DNA from: Chitinophagaceae bacterium
GTDB lineage: Bacteria; Bacteroidota; Bacteroidia; Chitinophagales; Chitinophagaceae
Length of the DNA: 64,000 bases
Assembly (NCBI GenBank): GCA_016786845.1
Contig: JAEUVB010000021.1
Location: 1 to 64,000 of the forward strand
Direction: 5' to 3'
This document shows positions 1 to 8,072 of the stretch, piece by piece. A program made the position numbers and the translations under genes. Under the pieces are notes generated by a model. That model did no database searches. It was not told where the DNA came from and saw nothing but the letters and a program-made list of their open reading frames with translations. Position 1 is the first letter of the stretch; every line of letters starts with the position of its first letter.

Positions 1-168
1 GAGGGTTTGGGCCTGTTCGATTTGATCCAGATGTGCATCGATGAAAGGCATATCATATTTTGCCTTAAAGGAAAGGAAATTGGATTGTTTTTGTTTGCAG
101 GAATTCCAGCATAGTTTAGCGATGGTATAAAGTTCCTGTTGTGTTAATTTATTATTTGATGATGTCAT
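1..168 (-). CDS. Hypothetical protein, N-terminal 56 residues (rest beyond the window)
   Basis: Read on the minus strand, an open frame starts with ATG at 168 and runs without a stop off the left edge. The visible product begins MTSSNNKLTQQELYTIAKL and continues with a Cys/Trp/Lys-rich, mostly helical stretch (CWNSCKQKQ, then SFKAKYDMPFIDAHLDQIEQA). There is no signal peptide. I do not recognise a function; from memory, short soluble helical proteins of this look are common and unnamed in Bacteroidota. It lies 128 bp downstream, on the same strand, of the heptad-repeat gene at 297-755, so the two may be cotranscribed. The 5' leader is very AT-rich (169-205). The frame being open to the edge is the main evidence for coding. 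Confidence 0.55.
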   Translation of the reverse strand, partial: MTSSNNKLTQQELYTIAKLCWNSCKQKQSNFLSFKAKYDMPFIDAHLDQIEQAQTL

Positions 169-296
169 TTTAATTTAATTTATGATTGTTTAAAATATTG
201 CCGTGTTGATGTGTTGCCAGAACATTAGACGGCGGGTAAAAGATATTGATCTAATGATTTAGGATTTGGCGGTACCCTAAATTTCAAAATGGAGGG

Positions 297-755
297 CTAA
301 GGAGGATGGAGAGAATTTAACAATGTTGTGCGTAAATGAAATAATGTAGGGATGAAATAAACATATTGTTGAATAGAGACTGAATTTGAAATGACTGAAA
401 GGAAATATTCTTTATATAATGAGGAATAACCTTCGGCAGTGTTTCCATATTCTAAAGCAGAATAAGAATATCCATAGGTAAAAGTTAAATATCCATGGGC
501 CGAAACAAAATATCCACCAGCCGAAGCTGAATATCCCTGGGCCGAAACAAAATATCCACGGGCCGAAGCTGAATATCCATAGGCCGAAACAAAATATCCA
601 CGGGCCGAAGCTGAATATCCGTGGACCGAAACAAAATATCCACGGGTCGAAGCTGAATATCCATTGATCGAAACAGCGTATAGGCGGATCGATGCCGGAA
701 AATCGCTGTTTGAGCGTGGGAAGGAGTGGGTTATATTTTGTTTTGTCCTTTTCAT
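297..755 (-). CDS. Tyr-rich heptapeptide-repeat protein (locus A), uncharacterised
   Basis: A 152-residue product starting MKRTKQNITHSF. From residue 26 to 131 a tyrosine recurs every seventh residue (26, 33, 40 ... 131), the only failure being residue 124. The core alternates two 7-mers, GYSASAR and GYFVSAY, so the DNA has a 21-bp unit and a 42-bp super-unit with GGATATT and TCGGCC conserved. There is no signal peptide or membrane segment. No indel breaks the phase over about 16 units. ATG at 755 lies 36 nt downstream of a TAnnTTTG box. It is paralogous in register to the gene at 43330-43905. Because 21 is a multiple of three, an open frame alone is weak proof of translation; the shared register with the second locus is stronger. 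Function unknown. Confidence 0.6.
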   Translation of the reverse strand: MKRTKQNITHSFPRSNSDFPASIRLYAVSINGYSASTRGYFVSVHGYSASARGYFVSAYGYSASARGYFVSAQGYSASAGGYFVSAHGYLTFTYGYSYSALEYGNTAEGYSSLYKEYFLSVISNSVSIQQYVYFIPTLFHLRTTLLNSLHPP

Positions 756-791
756 GATTTCTTATGATTGAAATACTTTGTTTTGGTAGGA

Positions 792-835
792 CAAACGTAG
801 TCGGGCGGAAAATGAAAAACGTTCACATATGTGAA
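792..835 (-). promoter_or_regulatory. Promoter with palindromic operator for the locus A repeat gene
   Basis: On the minus strand a 14-bp perfect palindrome TTCACATATGTGAA (835-822) is followed after 22 bp by TACGTTTG (799-792), which fits the Bacteroidota -7 consensus TAnnTTTG. The start codon follows 36 nt later. The palindrome centre would lie near -41, the place of a class II activator site. The arrangement is repeated with the same 22-bp spacing at 43938-43981. The half-site form TTnAC-N4-GTnAA resembles Crp/Fnr-family sites; which protein binds is inference. Confidence 0.6.
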
Positions 836-864
836 GGTTTTGAGGATTAACATGTTATTAGGAG

Positions 865-904
865 AGAGAGACGCATGGAGAGAGACGCATTATCATGCGT
901 CTCT
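865..904. repeat. REP-like hairpin with preceding direct repeat
   Basis: AGAGACGCAT (881-890), a 4-nt loop TATC and ATGCGTCTCT (895-904) form a perfect 10-bp stem. Just before it GAGAGACGCATG-type sequence occurs as a direct repeat (from 865). It lies in the gap between the divergent locus A promoter and the UvrA gene. It looks like an intergenic REP-type palindrome, not a terminator, since no T tract follows. Confidence 0.55.
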
Positions 905-942
905 ACACTCCGTATTCCTGAATATCTTAAATTGCAGCCCCA

Positions 943-3699
943 ATGGCCGAAAAATCAAAAGACATCCTCATCAAAGGTGCACGCGTGCACAACCTCAAGA
1001 ATATTCATGTGGCCATTCCACACAACAAATTGGTGGTGGTCACGGGCGTCAGTGGCTCGGGCAAGTCTTCCCTCACCATGGATACCCTCTTTGCCGAAGG
1101 TCAGCGTCGCTACGTGGAAAGCCTCAGCGCCTATGCCCGTCAGTTTATGAAGAGTATGCAGAAACCCGATGTGGATGCCATCGATGGTCTTTGTCCTGCT
1201 ATTGCCATCGAACAAAAAGTAAGTGCCCGCACCCCCAGATCTACCGTGGGTTCTATGACGGAAATCATCGATTACCTGCGTCTGCTTTATGCCAAAATCG
1301 GGAAAACTTATTCTCCCATTTCAGGCGAAGAAGTAACGAAACAAGAAGTAAGTGATGTGGTGAAATGGATCACGGCGCTAAAACATGGTACGAAATTTCT
1401 TATCCTCATTCCCTTGCAGAAAAGTGCAGAGAAAAACATGACCTATTATTTGCACGATCTCCTGCAAAAAGGTTTCACACGTTTATACTGCACCAAGGAT
1501 CAATCTTATTTAAATATTGAAGAACTCATCGAATCAGAAAAAGAACTCGACGATTTTTCACATACCTATATCCTCATCGATCGACTGGTGAGCAAGGCCT
1601 TCGAACCCGATGATCTGCACCGCATTGCCGACAGTATTCAAACGGGCTTCGACGAAACCAATGGCGATATCTTTATCGAAACCGATGGTAAAAAACTCAT
1701 TCACTTTTGTCATCGCTTCGAACGCGATGGCATCCGCTTTGAAGAACCCAGTCCGAATTTCTTTTCCTCCAATAATCCTTACGGTGCTTGCCCCGAATGC
1801 GAAGGCTTTGGTCAGGTCATCGGCATCGATCCGGAATTGGTGATCCCCAATCGCAATCTTTCGGTGTATGATGATGCCGTGGTTTGCTGGAACGGCGAAA
1901 AGATGTCGCAATGGAAAACGAAATTCATTCAGAAGTATGGCGATGAGTTTCCTATTCATAAACCGGTTCGCGAACTCAGCGAGAAACAATACGAGTTGCT
2001 GTGGAATGCGAAATACGGTATCAACGCCTTCTTCAAAATGGTGGAGGAAAACCTCTACAAAATACAATACCGTGTACTTCATGCGCGCTATCGCGGACGA
2101 GCAACCTGCCCTTCCTGCGAAGGCAGCCGCATTCGTAAAGATGCCCTCTATGTAAAGATACAGGGAACCCATATTGGTACCCTGACCGCCATGCCGGTAG
2201 ATACGCTTTACGATTGGTTGAAAAATTTGAAATTGAGCAAACACGATCAAACTGTTGCTAAGCGTATCCTCATTGAGTTGGATATTCGTTTGCAAACTTT
2301 ACTGGATGTGGGTCTGCATTACCTCACCCTGAGTCGCACTGCCAATACCCTGAGCGGTGGGGAGAGTCAGCGCATTCAACTCACCCGAGTCATAGGCAGC
2401 AACCTCACCGACAGTTTATATATCCTCGACGAACCGAGTATCGGCCTTCATGCCCGTGATACGGAACGTCTTATTAAAGTACTCAAACGCCTCCGCGATT
2501 TGGGCAATACCGTAGTTGTGGTGGAACATGATGATCAGATCATGCGCGAGTCGGATCACATTATCGATATCGGCCCCCTGGCCTCTCACCTCGGTGGCGA
2601 AGTGGTGGCCGTTGGTACGCATAAACAATTGATGAAAAACAAAGCCAGTCTCACGGGTCGTTACCTGAGTGGTGATTTGGTCGTAGGCATTCCGCATCCT
2701 CAACGAAAAAAAATCAATAAGCTCACGCTCGAAGGATGCACAATGCACAATTTGAAAAATATTACGGTAGAGATTCCTTTGAATATGCTGTGCATCATCA
2801 GCGGTGTGAGCGGTTCGGGCAAGACCAGCCTCATCAAACATATTTTGTATCCGGCCCTGAAAAATCACTTTAAAGATTACAGTATCAAACCGGGGGCTTT
2901 TGTTTCGCTCAGCGGTGATTTAAAAAGCTTGCAACAAGTGGAGATGGTGGATCAAAACCCTATCGGAAAATCATCACGATCCAACCCTATCACGTATATC
3001 AAAGCCTACGATGAGATCCGGAATTTATATGCAGCCCTCAAACTGTCGAAGATGCGCGGTTATACACCGGGCTTCTTTTCTTTCAATGTCGATGGCGGAC
3101 GATGTGATACGTGTAAGGGTGAAGGTGAGACGGTCGTTGAAATGCAATTCCTCGCCGATGTGCATTTGCCTTGTGAAGCTTGCAAAGGAAAACGTTTCAA
3201 GCCGGAATTGCTGGAAGTGAATTTTAAAGAAAAGAATATAGCTGATGTCTTAGACATGAGTGTCGATGAGGCCGTTGAATTCTTTAAAGAAGAAAAAAAG
3301 ATCCGGGATAAGATACAACTCCTGGCCGATGTAGGACTAGGTTATATCAAGCTCGGACAATCGGCCGATACCCTCAGCGGCGGTGAGGCCCAACGTGTAA
3401 AACTGGCCTCCTTCCTCGACCGCTCTTATGCCGATAAAAAGATTCTTTTCATTTTTGATGAACCGACTACAGGCTTGCATTTTCATGATATCAACAAACT
3501 ACTGAATTCCTTTCAAGCCCTCATCGAAAAAGGACATTCCATTATTGTAATTGAACATAATCCGGACGTGATCCGCAATGCCGACTGGATCATAGACCTC
3601 GGACCTGAAGGCGGCGATGCAGGGGGACATTTAGTGTATGCCGGTCCGGTAGAAGGGATTAAGAAGGAGAAGAAGAGTTATACGGGAAAGTTTATATAA
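943..3699 (+). CDS. uvrA: UvrA-family excinuclease ABC subunit A (possibly the UvrA2-type paralogue)
   Basis: DNA-damage-recognition ATPase of nucleotide excision repair, working as a dimer with UvrB. The 918-residue protein has both ABC modules: Walker A GVSGSGKSS at 35-43 followed by YVESLSAYARQF, signature LSGGESQRIQLT near 470, Walker B ILDEPSIGLH, then Walker A GVSGSGKTS near 620, signature LSGGEAQRVKLA near 810 and Walker B FDEPTTGLHF. A CxxC pair is seen in CPSCEGSR (about 388), and the C-terminal zinc module is complete (CDTCKGEGE and CEACKGKRF, from about 720). In the first zinc module only the second pair (ACPECEGFG, about 282) is kept; the first Cys pair is replaced by FCHRF. The inter-domain UvrB-binding region (about 115-230) is present. 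Length is near the usual 940. ATG 943 starts directly at the conserved N-terminus. Single gene; its neighbours run the other way. Confidence 0.92.
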   Translation: MAEKSKDILIKGARVHNLKNIHVAIPHNKLVVVTGVSGSGKSSLTMDTLFAEGQRRYVESLSAYARQFMKSMQKPDVDAIDGLCPAIAIEQKVSARTPRSTVGSMTEIIDYLRLLYAKIGKTYSPISGEEVTKQEVSDVVKWITALKHGTKFLILIPLQKSAEKNMTYYLHDLLQKGFTRLYCTKDQSYLNIEELIESEKELDDFSHTYILIDRLVSKAFEPDDLHRIADSIQTGFDETNGDIFIETDGKKLIHFCHRFERDGIRFEEPSPNFFSSNNPYGACPECEGFGQVIGIDPELVIPNRNLSVYDDAVVCWNGEKMSQWKTKFIQKYGDEFPIHKPVRELSEKQYELLWNAKYGINAFFKMVEENLYKIQYRVLHARYRGRATCPSCEGSRIRKDALYVKIQGTHIGTLTAMPVDTLYDWLKNLKLSKHDQTVAKRILIELDIRLQTLLDVGLHYLTLSRTANTLSGGESQRIQLTRVIGSNLTDSLYILDEPSIGLHARDTERLIKVLKRLRDLGNTVVVVEHDDQIMRESDHIIDIGPLASHLGGEVVAVGTHKQLMKNKASLTGRYLSGDLVVGIPHPQRKKINKLTLEGCTMHNLKNITVEIPLNMLCIISGVSGSGKTSLIKHILYPALKNHFKDYSIKPGAFVSLSGDLKSLQQVEMVDQNPIGKSSRSNPITYIKAYDEIRNLYAALKLSKMRGYTPGFFSFNVDGGRCDTCKGEGETVVEMQFLADVHLPCEACKGKRFKPELLEVNFKEKNIADVLDMSVDEAVEFFKEEKKIRDKIQLLADVGLGYIKLGQSADTLSGGEAQRVKLASFLDRSYADKKILFIFDEPTTGLHFHDINKLLNSFQALIEKGHSIIVIEHNPDVIRNADWIIDLGPEGGDAGGHLVYAGPVEGIKKEKKSYTGKFI

Positions 3700-3723
3700 T
3701 GATGAATGTTGAATGCTAAATGT

Positions 3724-4980
3724 TTAATGACTCAGCAATCTGCTGATGGCGGCAGCAATATTTTCTCTTTGCTCACGCAGATCGGCTTCTTGTAATTTGT
3801 TTTGCATAAAGCTCTCCATGCGTGCGTGGTAATTAGGATCGTTCACGACTGCTTGTAATGCATCGGTGAGGAGGCGTGGATTTTTTTCAAGTTTGAATTT
3901 TGAAACCACTTTACCAATGCCCATGTCTTCGGCATATTTGAGATTCCAAAGTTGTTCGCCTTGTTCGGGCACACCAATAATGATCTTACGATGCGTCATG
4001 CATTCACTCAGCGTATTGACGCCCCCGTGAGTAATGACGATATCGGCCAACGGAAGTATCTGAGCGGAGTTGATGAAGGCTTCCACATAAACCCGTTCTG
4101 GCCTTTGACCATCGTTCAACAATCCTACATGGTTTGATACGAGCACGAAACGATCGTTTTGCTGTACAAGATTCTTAATTGCATTCATCACCAGAGGATA
4201 AGATTTAAGGGCGGAAGAACCCATGCTTACAAAGATGACCGTTCGTCCTGCCCTGCGATGTTCTTCGAGTTCATGCGCCCAATCGTGAGGAGCGCCAAAG
4301 GTAGAGTTGAGGTTTTGCTCGAGGAAGAAATAATTGTCGGGCAATGGCTTAAACGGAAATAAACTGTAGGACTGGTTGATGAGGGTGATATCGCCTTCAT
4401 ACAGATCAAGATAATCCTGCACTGCAGGCAATTGAAATTCTTTGAGGACCTTGTTGAAATTTCTGGCCCAATGTTTCATGGTAGCTAAAAAGGCAAAGCG
4501 AACCATGGCTTCGGGCATCACCTTGTTCACATCATCGATGGGTAGTATCTTATTGAGAAAATGATTCTCGGGCACATAATATTTATGGCCATAATGTCGT
4601 GAAAGTGAAGGGATCACAATCGAGATCAATTTCTTCTGCATGAGCTGTGCCGTGATCTTGATCGTCGGGCGATTATTGCTCACGATGATATCCGGCTGCA
4701 CTTGTTCAATCAATTCAATTTCCTTATCGATGAGGTGATGAATGAGACCCGGTTCATAAAAGTCAACATTATTATTGTCGATATGCCGCCTGTACTGATG
4801 ATAGGAGATTTCGTTAATCGGCAAAACGGGAAAGCCTTTGTCGACCAGTACATTCGTATACTTTCCTCTCGAAGCATAGATCACCTCATGCCCCTGATCG
4901 CGCATTTGATTGGCAAGGGTGATGGAAGGAATGGTAGATCCTAACTGATTGGCATAAGGGAAAAAGAGAAATTTTGCCAT
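3724..4980 (-). CDS. GT1-family glycosyltransferase (UDP-glycosyltransferase, MGT/YjiC-like)
   Basis: Transfers a sugar from a nucleotide donor to a small lipophilic acceptor; the acceptor cannot be read from sequence. The 418-residue protein starts MAKFLFFPYANQLGS, the typical first strand of the N-terminal Rossmann domain, and carries the GT1 donor-binding motif HGGVNTLSE near the C-terminus, preceded by PLADIVIT and followed by PEQGEQLWNL, where the family has its PxxxDQ-like segment. FVSMGSSA precedes the second domain. I chose ATG 4980; an in-frame ATG at 5103 would add 41 residues unlike the family, and a near-consensus -7 box (TATCTTCG) lies just upstream of 4980. Convergent with the UvrA gene across a 24-bp gap; no operon partners. 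Confidence 0.85.
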   Translation of the reverse strand: MAKFLFFPYANQLGSTIPSITLANQMRDQGHEVIYASRGKYTNVLVDKGFPVLPINEISYHQYRRHIDNNNVDFYEPGLIHHLIDKEIELIEQVQPDIIVSNNRPTIKITAQLMQKKLISIVIPSLSRHYGHKYYVPENHFLNKILPIDDVNKVMPEAMVRFAFLATMKHWARNFNKVLKEFQLPAVQDYLDLYEGDITLINQSYSLFPFKPLPDNYFFLEQNLNSTFGAPHDWAHELEEHRRAGRTVIFVSMGSSALKSYPLVMNAIKNLVQQNDRFVLVSNHVGLLNDGQRPERVYVEAFINSAQILPLADIVITHGGVNTLSECMTHRKIIIGVPEQGEQLWNLKYAEDMGIGKVVSKFKLEKNPRLLTDALQAVVNDPNYHARMESFMQNKLQEADLREQRENIAAAISRLLSH

Positions 4981-5162
4981 GGGGTGGAAATGATATGACG
5001 AAGATAGGATAATCCCCTGTATGGCACAAGTTGCTATAAACATAAGGAGAGGTGTTCGGATGATTTCCAATCGAAAAATGTTTTCATATTTTTTGTATTC
5101 CATTTTGAATTGAATACCTTTGGATTAGATGATATTGTTGCTTATAAAATGAAAAGTGAGGT

Positions 5163-5354
5163 ATGAAAGCGAAGCAAATTATTCAAATAATAGAAAAAGA
5201 TGGGTGGATATTATCACGACAAAATGGAAGTCATAAACAATATAAACATCCAATAAAAAAAGGATTAGTTACGATCTCCGCACATAAAATGAGTGATGAA
5301 ATAGCCCCCGGAACCCTAAACAGTATTTTCAAACAAGCAAAGATTAAACTATGA
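5163..5354 (+). CDS. hicA: HicA-type mRNA interferase toxin
   Basis: Small double-stranded-RNA-binding-fold toxin that cleaves mRNA when not held by HicB. The 63-residue protein has the full HicA layout: KAKQIIQIIEKDGW, then NGSHKQYKHP with the catalytic His24, then the VTISAHKMSDEIAPGTL segment and a terminal helix. The stop codon overlaps the start of the next gene (ATGA at 5351-5354), as expected for a toxin-antitoxin operon translated by coupling. Toxin-first order is the usual one for HicAB. Its G+C looks lower than that of neighbouring genes, which fits mobile TA modules. Confidence 0.88.
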   Translation: MKAKQIIQIIEKDGWILSRQNGSHKQYKHPIKKGLVTISAHKMSDEIAPGTLNSIFKQAKIKL

Positions 5355-5566
5355 TAAACTATCTGGTCATATTTGAGAAAACAAAAACTGGTTATAGTGC
5401 CTATTCGCCGGATCTGCCGGGCTGTATCGCTACCGGTCCTACAAAACTTCAAACTAAGAAAAATATTCATGCTGCCATCCAATTTCATTTGGATGGGATG
5501 CGTGAAGAACATATTAAATTCCCAAAGCCTCAGGCTGAATCTGCGATTCTGACTTTTGCTGAATAG
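5351..5566 (+). CDS. hicB: HicB-type antitoxin
   Basis: Antitoxin that binds and neutralises HicA. The 71-residue protein begins MINYLVIFEKTKTGYSAYSPDLPGC, the hallmark partial-RNaseH-like HicB fold (YSAYSPDLPGC with the conserved DLPG), and continues with the TKLQTKKNIHAAIQFHLDGM helix. The product is short: it ends soon after the core fold and shows no C-terminal ribbon-helix-helix or HTH DNA-binding domain, so autoregulation by this protein is uncertain. Start ATG overlaps the hicA stop by 4 bp. Confidence 0.88.
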   Translation: MINYLVIFEKTKTGYSAYSPDLPGCIATGPTKLQTKKNIHAAIQFHLDGMREEHIKFPKPQAESAILTFAE

Positions 5567-5629
5567 TCTTATTTATTATTTCGAGTAAGATTATTTTGAA
5601 TGACAACAATTCACCCGTTATATTTTACC

Positions 5630-6385
5630 TTAACGATCCAACCACGCTTTAAACTCACCTACCCTTTCGCGACTAACCAAAGCCATATCGCCTTCGAGGT
5701 GAGAACTATGAATGAGCAGACGGCTGTTGAAATGGGTATTCACTTTTTGAATGGCATTCATATGAAGTATGACCTTACGATTAATGCGAAAAAATACATC
5801 AGGGTTCAGGAGCTCAACCAGTTGATCGAGGGTATAATCGATGGGATATCGCTTGCCATTGCTCCTAACTAAAAAAGTAACACTATCTACGGTGTAAAAA
5901 TGCAAGACCTCTTCAACCGGAATGGAATCGATACTTTGTCCGCTCTTCACCATGAATCGGCTCTTCCATGTTTTCGCAGTCGCCGTATAGTTTTGCTGTA
6001 AGGCAGAAAGTATAGACAGGGGCAAAGGTTGATGAAATTTATGGAACTTCTCAAAGGCCCGGCGCAAATCTTCGATCCCTAATGGTTTAAGAAGATAATC
6101 AACACTATTCAACTGAAATGCTTTGATGGCATATTCATCATAAGCGGTGGTAAAGATGACCGGTATATCAGGTGTAATGGTTTTAAAAATATCAAAGCCT
6201 AAACCGTCTGCCAAATGTATATCCAGAAAAAGAAGATCGGCAGTAAGTCCATCCTGAAATGCCTTTACGGAACTTTTAACAGAATCATAGATCCCCAGAA
6301 TTTGAGCGTTTGGTTCAACCTTATAAATCAGATTTGAAAGATGTTCGGCTGACAGCGATTCGTCTTCGATGATCAGGATATTCAT
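5630..6385 (-). CDS. LytTR-family response regulator
   Basis: Transcription regulator of the LytR/AlgR type: a receiver domain (residues 1-120) and a C-terminal LytTR DNA-binding domain (about 145-250). Receiver residues are visible: acidic pocket EDE at 7-9, phospho-acceptor Asp55 in LLFLDIHLAD, Thr80 in FTTAYDEYA, Lys100 in LLKPLG. The LytTR part shows MVKSGQSIDSIPVEEVLHF, INRKVILHMNAI and the terminal SRERVGEFKAWL. Its start overlaps the end of the upstream histidine kinase gene by 4 bp, so the two form one operon. Targets cannot be read; in this phylum such pairs often regulate a neighbouring gene. Confidence 0.93.
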   Translation of the reverse strand: MNILIIEDESLSAEHLSNLIYKVEPNAQILGIYDSVKSSVKAFQDGLTADLLFLDIHLADGLGFDIFKTITPDIPVIFTTAYDEYAIKAFQLNSVDYLLKPLGIEDLRRAFEKFHKFHQPLPLSILSALQQNYTATAKTWKSRFMVKSGQSIDSIPVEEVLHFYTVDSVTFLVRSNGKRYPIDYTLDQLVELLNPDVFFRINRKVILHMNAIQKVNTHFNSRLLIHSSHLEGDMALVSRERVGEFKAWLDR

Positions 6386-7398
6386 GTGGATGAAATTAAA
6401 GGAAGTTGAACAATAAATGATGCCTCATTGCTGATGATCTCGACCCTTTGATCCGTGAAGAAAGTATAACGGTCACGAATATTGCTGAGGCCGGTCTTAC
6501 TGCTGACTTCAGGATTGGTGCGCAGTTGAAGATTATTGCGTACAGAGATATGTTGGGAAGACGATTGAATGTCTATACGCAACGGATGTTCGGCTGAGAT
6601 CTCATTGTGCTGAATGGCATTCTCGACCAGCATCTGCAAACACATCGGAGGAATCAATGCATTTAAATTCTCAGGCTTGATCTCCACGTTGAAATGAATA
6701 TTATCGGCGAAGCGAATCTTCAGGAGATAGATATAGGACTGAAGAAAAGTGAGCTCCTCTTCGAGCCTTACCAATTCATGGTCCCGGTTATCCAAAAGAT
6801 ATCGATACACTTGAGAAAGTTGTTTAATGAAGTCAGCTGCCTTATCCTGATCCTTATAGACTAAGGAAGTCAATACACTCAGGTTATTGAAAAGGAAATG
6901 TGGGTTGATTTGATTTTTTAGATTCTGTAATTGAGCTTGTACACTTTCCGTTTTGTATCGTTCTACTTCTGTGAGCGATTGTTTCCATCCTCGCAAAAAC
7001 TGGGAGCTAACTTCGAAAGTGAGCAATATGGTAGAAATGAGCAGACCAATGACGATCGAAGAGGTCATCAACTTTTTATGTTCCGTATCAAGCCCGCAGA
7101 TATATTGGCTGTAGATAAACAAAATGAGATACAAGGAAGATGCAGTATATACCAAAGCCGAAGGAAGATGGAATAGCAAACGGGAACGAATATTTTTCAC
7201 CCAGGGATAATGCAAATTCATCCAGGCATCGATACGAAGGTTACCTTCCCAAATCACTACGGTAATAAGTATCGTTACCATCACGTCCCACATCGGATGC
7301 TGCTGATACTCATTCGTATACACAATGGCATGCATCAGGAAGTAAATCAGGATGCCGGCTACGATCATGTAAATGAAACGATAGGGATTGTGACGCAT
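6382..7398 (-). CDS. Membrane sensor histidine kinase, LytS/YehU type
   Basis: Phosphodonor for the LytTR regulator encoded immediately downstream. The 338-residue protein has four likely membrane helices (about 8-28, 36-52, 79-100, 111-130), no periplasmic sensor domain of size, then the His_kinase signature INPHFLFNNL with phospho-acceptor His167, and a short HATPase domain with PPMCLQMLVENAIQHN (N box) and a G box reduced to KTGLSNIRDRYTFF. ATG 7398. The gene is first in a two-gene operon; upstream lies a heptanucleotide repeat tract and the quinone reductase-like gene on the same strand. Confidence 0.92.
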   Translation of the reverse strand: MRHNPYRFIYMIVAGILIYFLMHAIVYTNEYQQHPMWDVMVTILITVVIWEGNLRIDAWMNLHYPWVKNIRSRLLFHLPSALVYTASSLYLILFIYSQYICGLDTEHKKLMTSSIVIGLLISTILLTFEVSSQFLRGWKQSLTEVERYKTESVQAQLQNLKNQINPHFLFNNLSVLTSLVYKDQDKAADFIKQLSQVYRYLLDNRDHELVRLEEELTFLQSYIYLLKIRFADNIHFNVEIKPENLNALIPPMCLQMLVENAIQHNEISAEHPLRIDIQSSSQHISVRNNLQLRTNPEVSSKTGLSNIRDRYTFFTDQRVEIISNEASFIVQLPLISST

Positions 7399-7401
7399 GA
7401 C

Positions 7402-7460
7402 TAGTTTTTAGTGTTTAGTTTTTAGTGCTTAGTTGGGTGCTTCGTTTTTAGTTTTTAGTG
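7402..7460. repeat. Heptanucleotide TTTAGTG/TTTAGTT tract
   Basis: The gap between the flavoprotein and histidine kinase genes is filled with imperfect 7-nt units TTTAGTT, TTTAGTG and CTTAGTT in tandem, interrupted once by GGGTGCTTCG. A related but different 7-nt pattern (ATGTTGA/ATGCTTA) occurs in the short gaps at 3701-3727 and 8045-8070. No gene or promoter is evident inside. Confidence 0.6.
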
Positions 7461-7470
7461 GGTGAAAATA

Positions 7471-8043
7471 CTACACCCCTGATTTTGCGAAGGCTTTAAT
7501 TTGGGTAATCCATTTATCAAGTTTGGATGGAGAAGCATTTCGGACTGGACCCAATAAGGTGACTTTACGAACCTTGATGCCACAAAATTCAAGTATATTT
7601 TTTTTAATGGTCGTAACCCCTGCGTTCCGGTAGATGATGCGAAAATACCAGGGTGGTGTATCCATGGTGGTGATGATATGGGCGGTTTTGCCTGCCAACA
7701 ACTTATCCCACCAGGGAGAATCCTTCCGATATTTGAACGCTTTACCCGGCAGAAACACACGATCGAAAAATCCTTTTAACAAGGCCGGCATAGTTCCCCA
7801 CCAGGTAGGATAAATCAGAACGATATGCTGAGCGTCCTGAATCAGTTTCCAGGCCATTTCCAAATCAGGTTCGAGGGGTTGTATCTTTTGATATCCCTCG
7901 TGAAGATTCAGATCGAACTGAAGACTATGCAGATTGAGTTGTGATACGCTGTGTCCCTGTTGAAGGGCTTCGTCGAAATAAGTCTGTGCGATCGACGAAC
8001 AGAGACTTTCGGAGGAAGGATGTGCATTGAGGATAAGAATCAT
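7471..8043 (-). CDS. NAD(P)H:quinone oxidoreductase-like flavoprotein (flavodoxin fold)
   Basis: Two-electron quinone or nitro-compound reductase of the NQO1/KefF/MdaB superfamily binding FMN or FAD. The 190-residue protein starts MILILNAHPSSES, the flavin phosphate loop, and has the second flavin segment VLIYPTWWGTMPALLKGFFDRVFLPG, which is highly typical of the family (PxWW.xPAxLKGxxDRVF.PG). KTAHIITTMDTP and GVRKVTLLG-like C-terminal strands complete the fold. The gene follows the TonB receptor gene on the same strand by 29 bp and could be cotranscribed with it. Substrate unknown. Confidence 0.9.
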   Translation of the reverse strand: MILILNAHPSSESLCSSIAQTYFDEALQQGHSVSQLNLHSLQFDLNLHEGYQKIQPLEPDLEMAWKLIQDAQHIVLIYPTWWGTMPALLKGFFDRVFLPGKAFKYRKDSPWWDKLLAGKTAHIITTMDTPPWYFRIIYRNAGVTTIKKNILEFCGIKVRKVTLLGPVRNASPSKLDKWITQIKAFAKSGV

Positions 8044-8072
8044 ACAAGGAATGTTGAATGCTTAATGTTGAA

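Noticed and set aside
350..700. CRISPR array at locus A (and likewise at 43560-43800)
   Set aside because: Units are 21 bp in direct tandem without unique spacers and there are no cas genes; these are coding-like repeats.
831..1355. Open frames on the plus strand overlapping the start of the UvrA-family gene
   Set aside because: Translations are low-complexity shadows of the conserved UvrA frame; no motif or promoter supports them.
1558..2868. Two long minus-strand open frames inside the UvrA-family gene
   Set aside because: They lie antisense to a well-conserved frame and show no domain; antisense openness is common in such genes.
5600..5872. A plus-strand open frame after hicB as a third TA gene
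   Set aside because: It is antisense to the LytTR gene's conserved C-terminus and has no recognisable fold.
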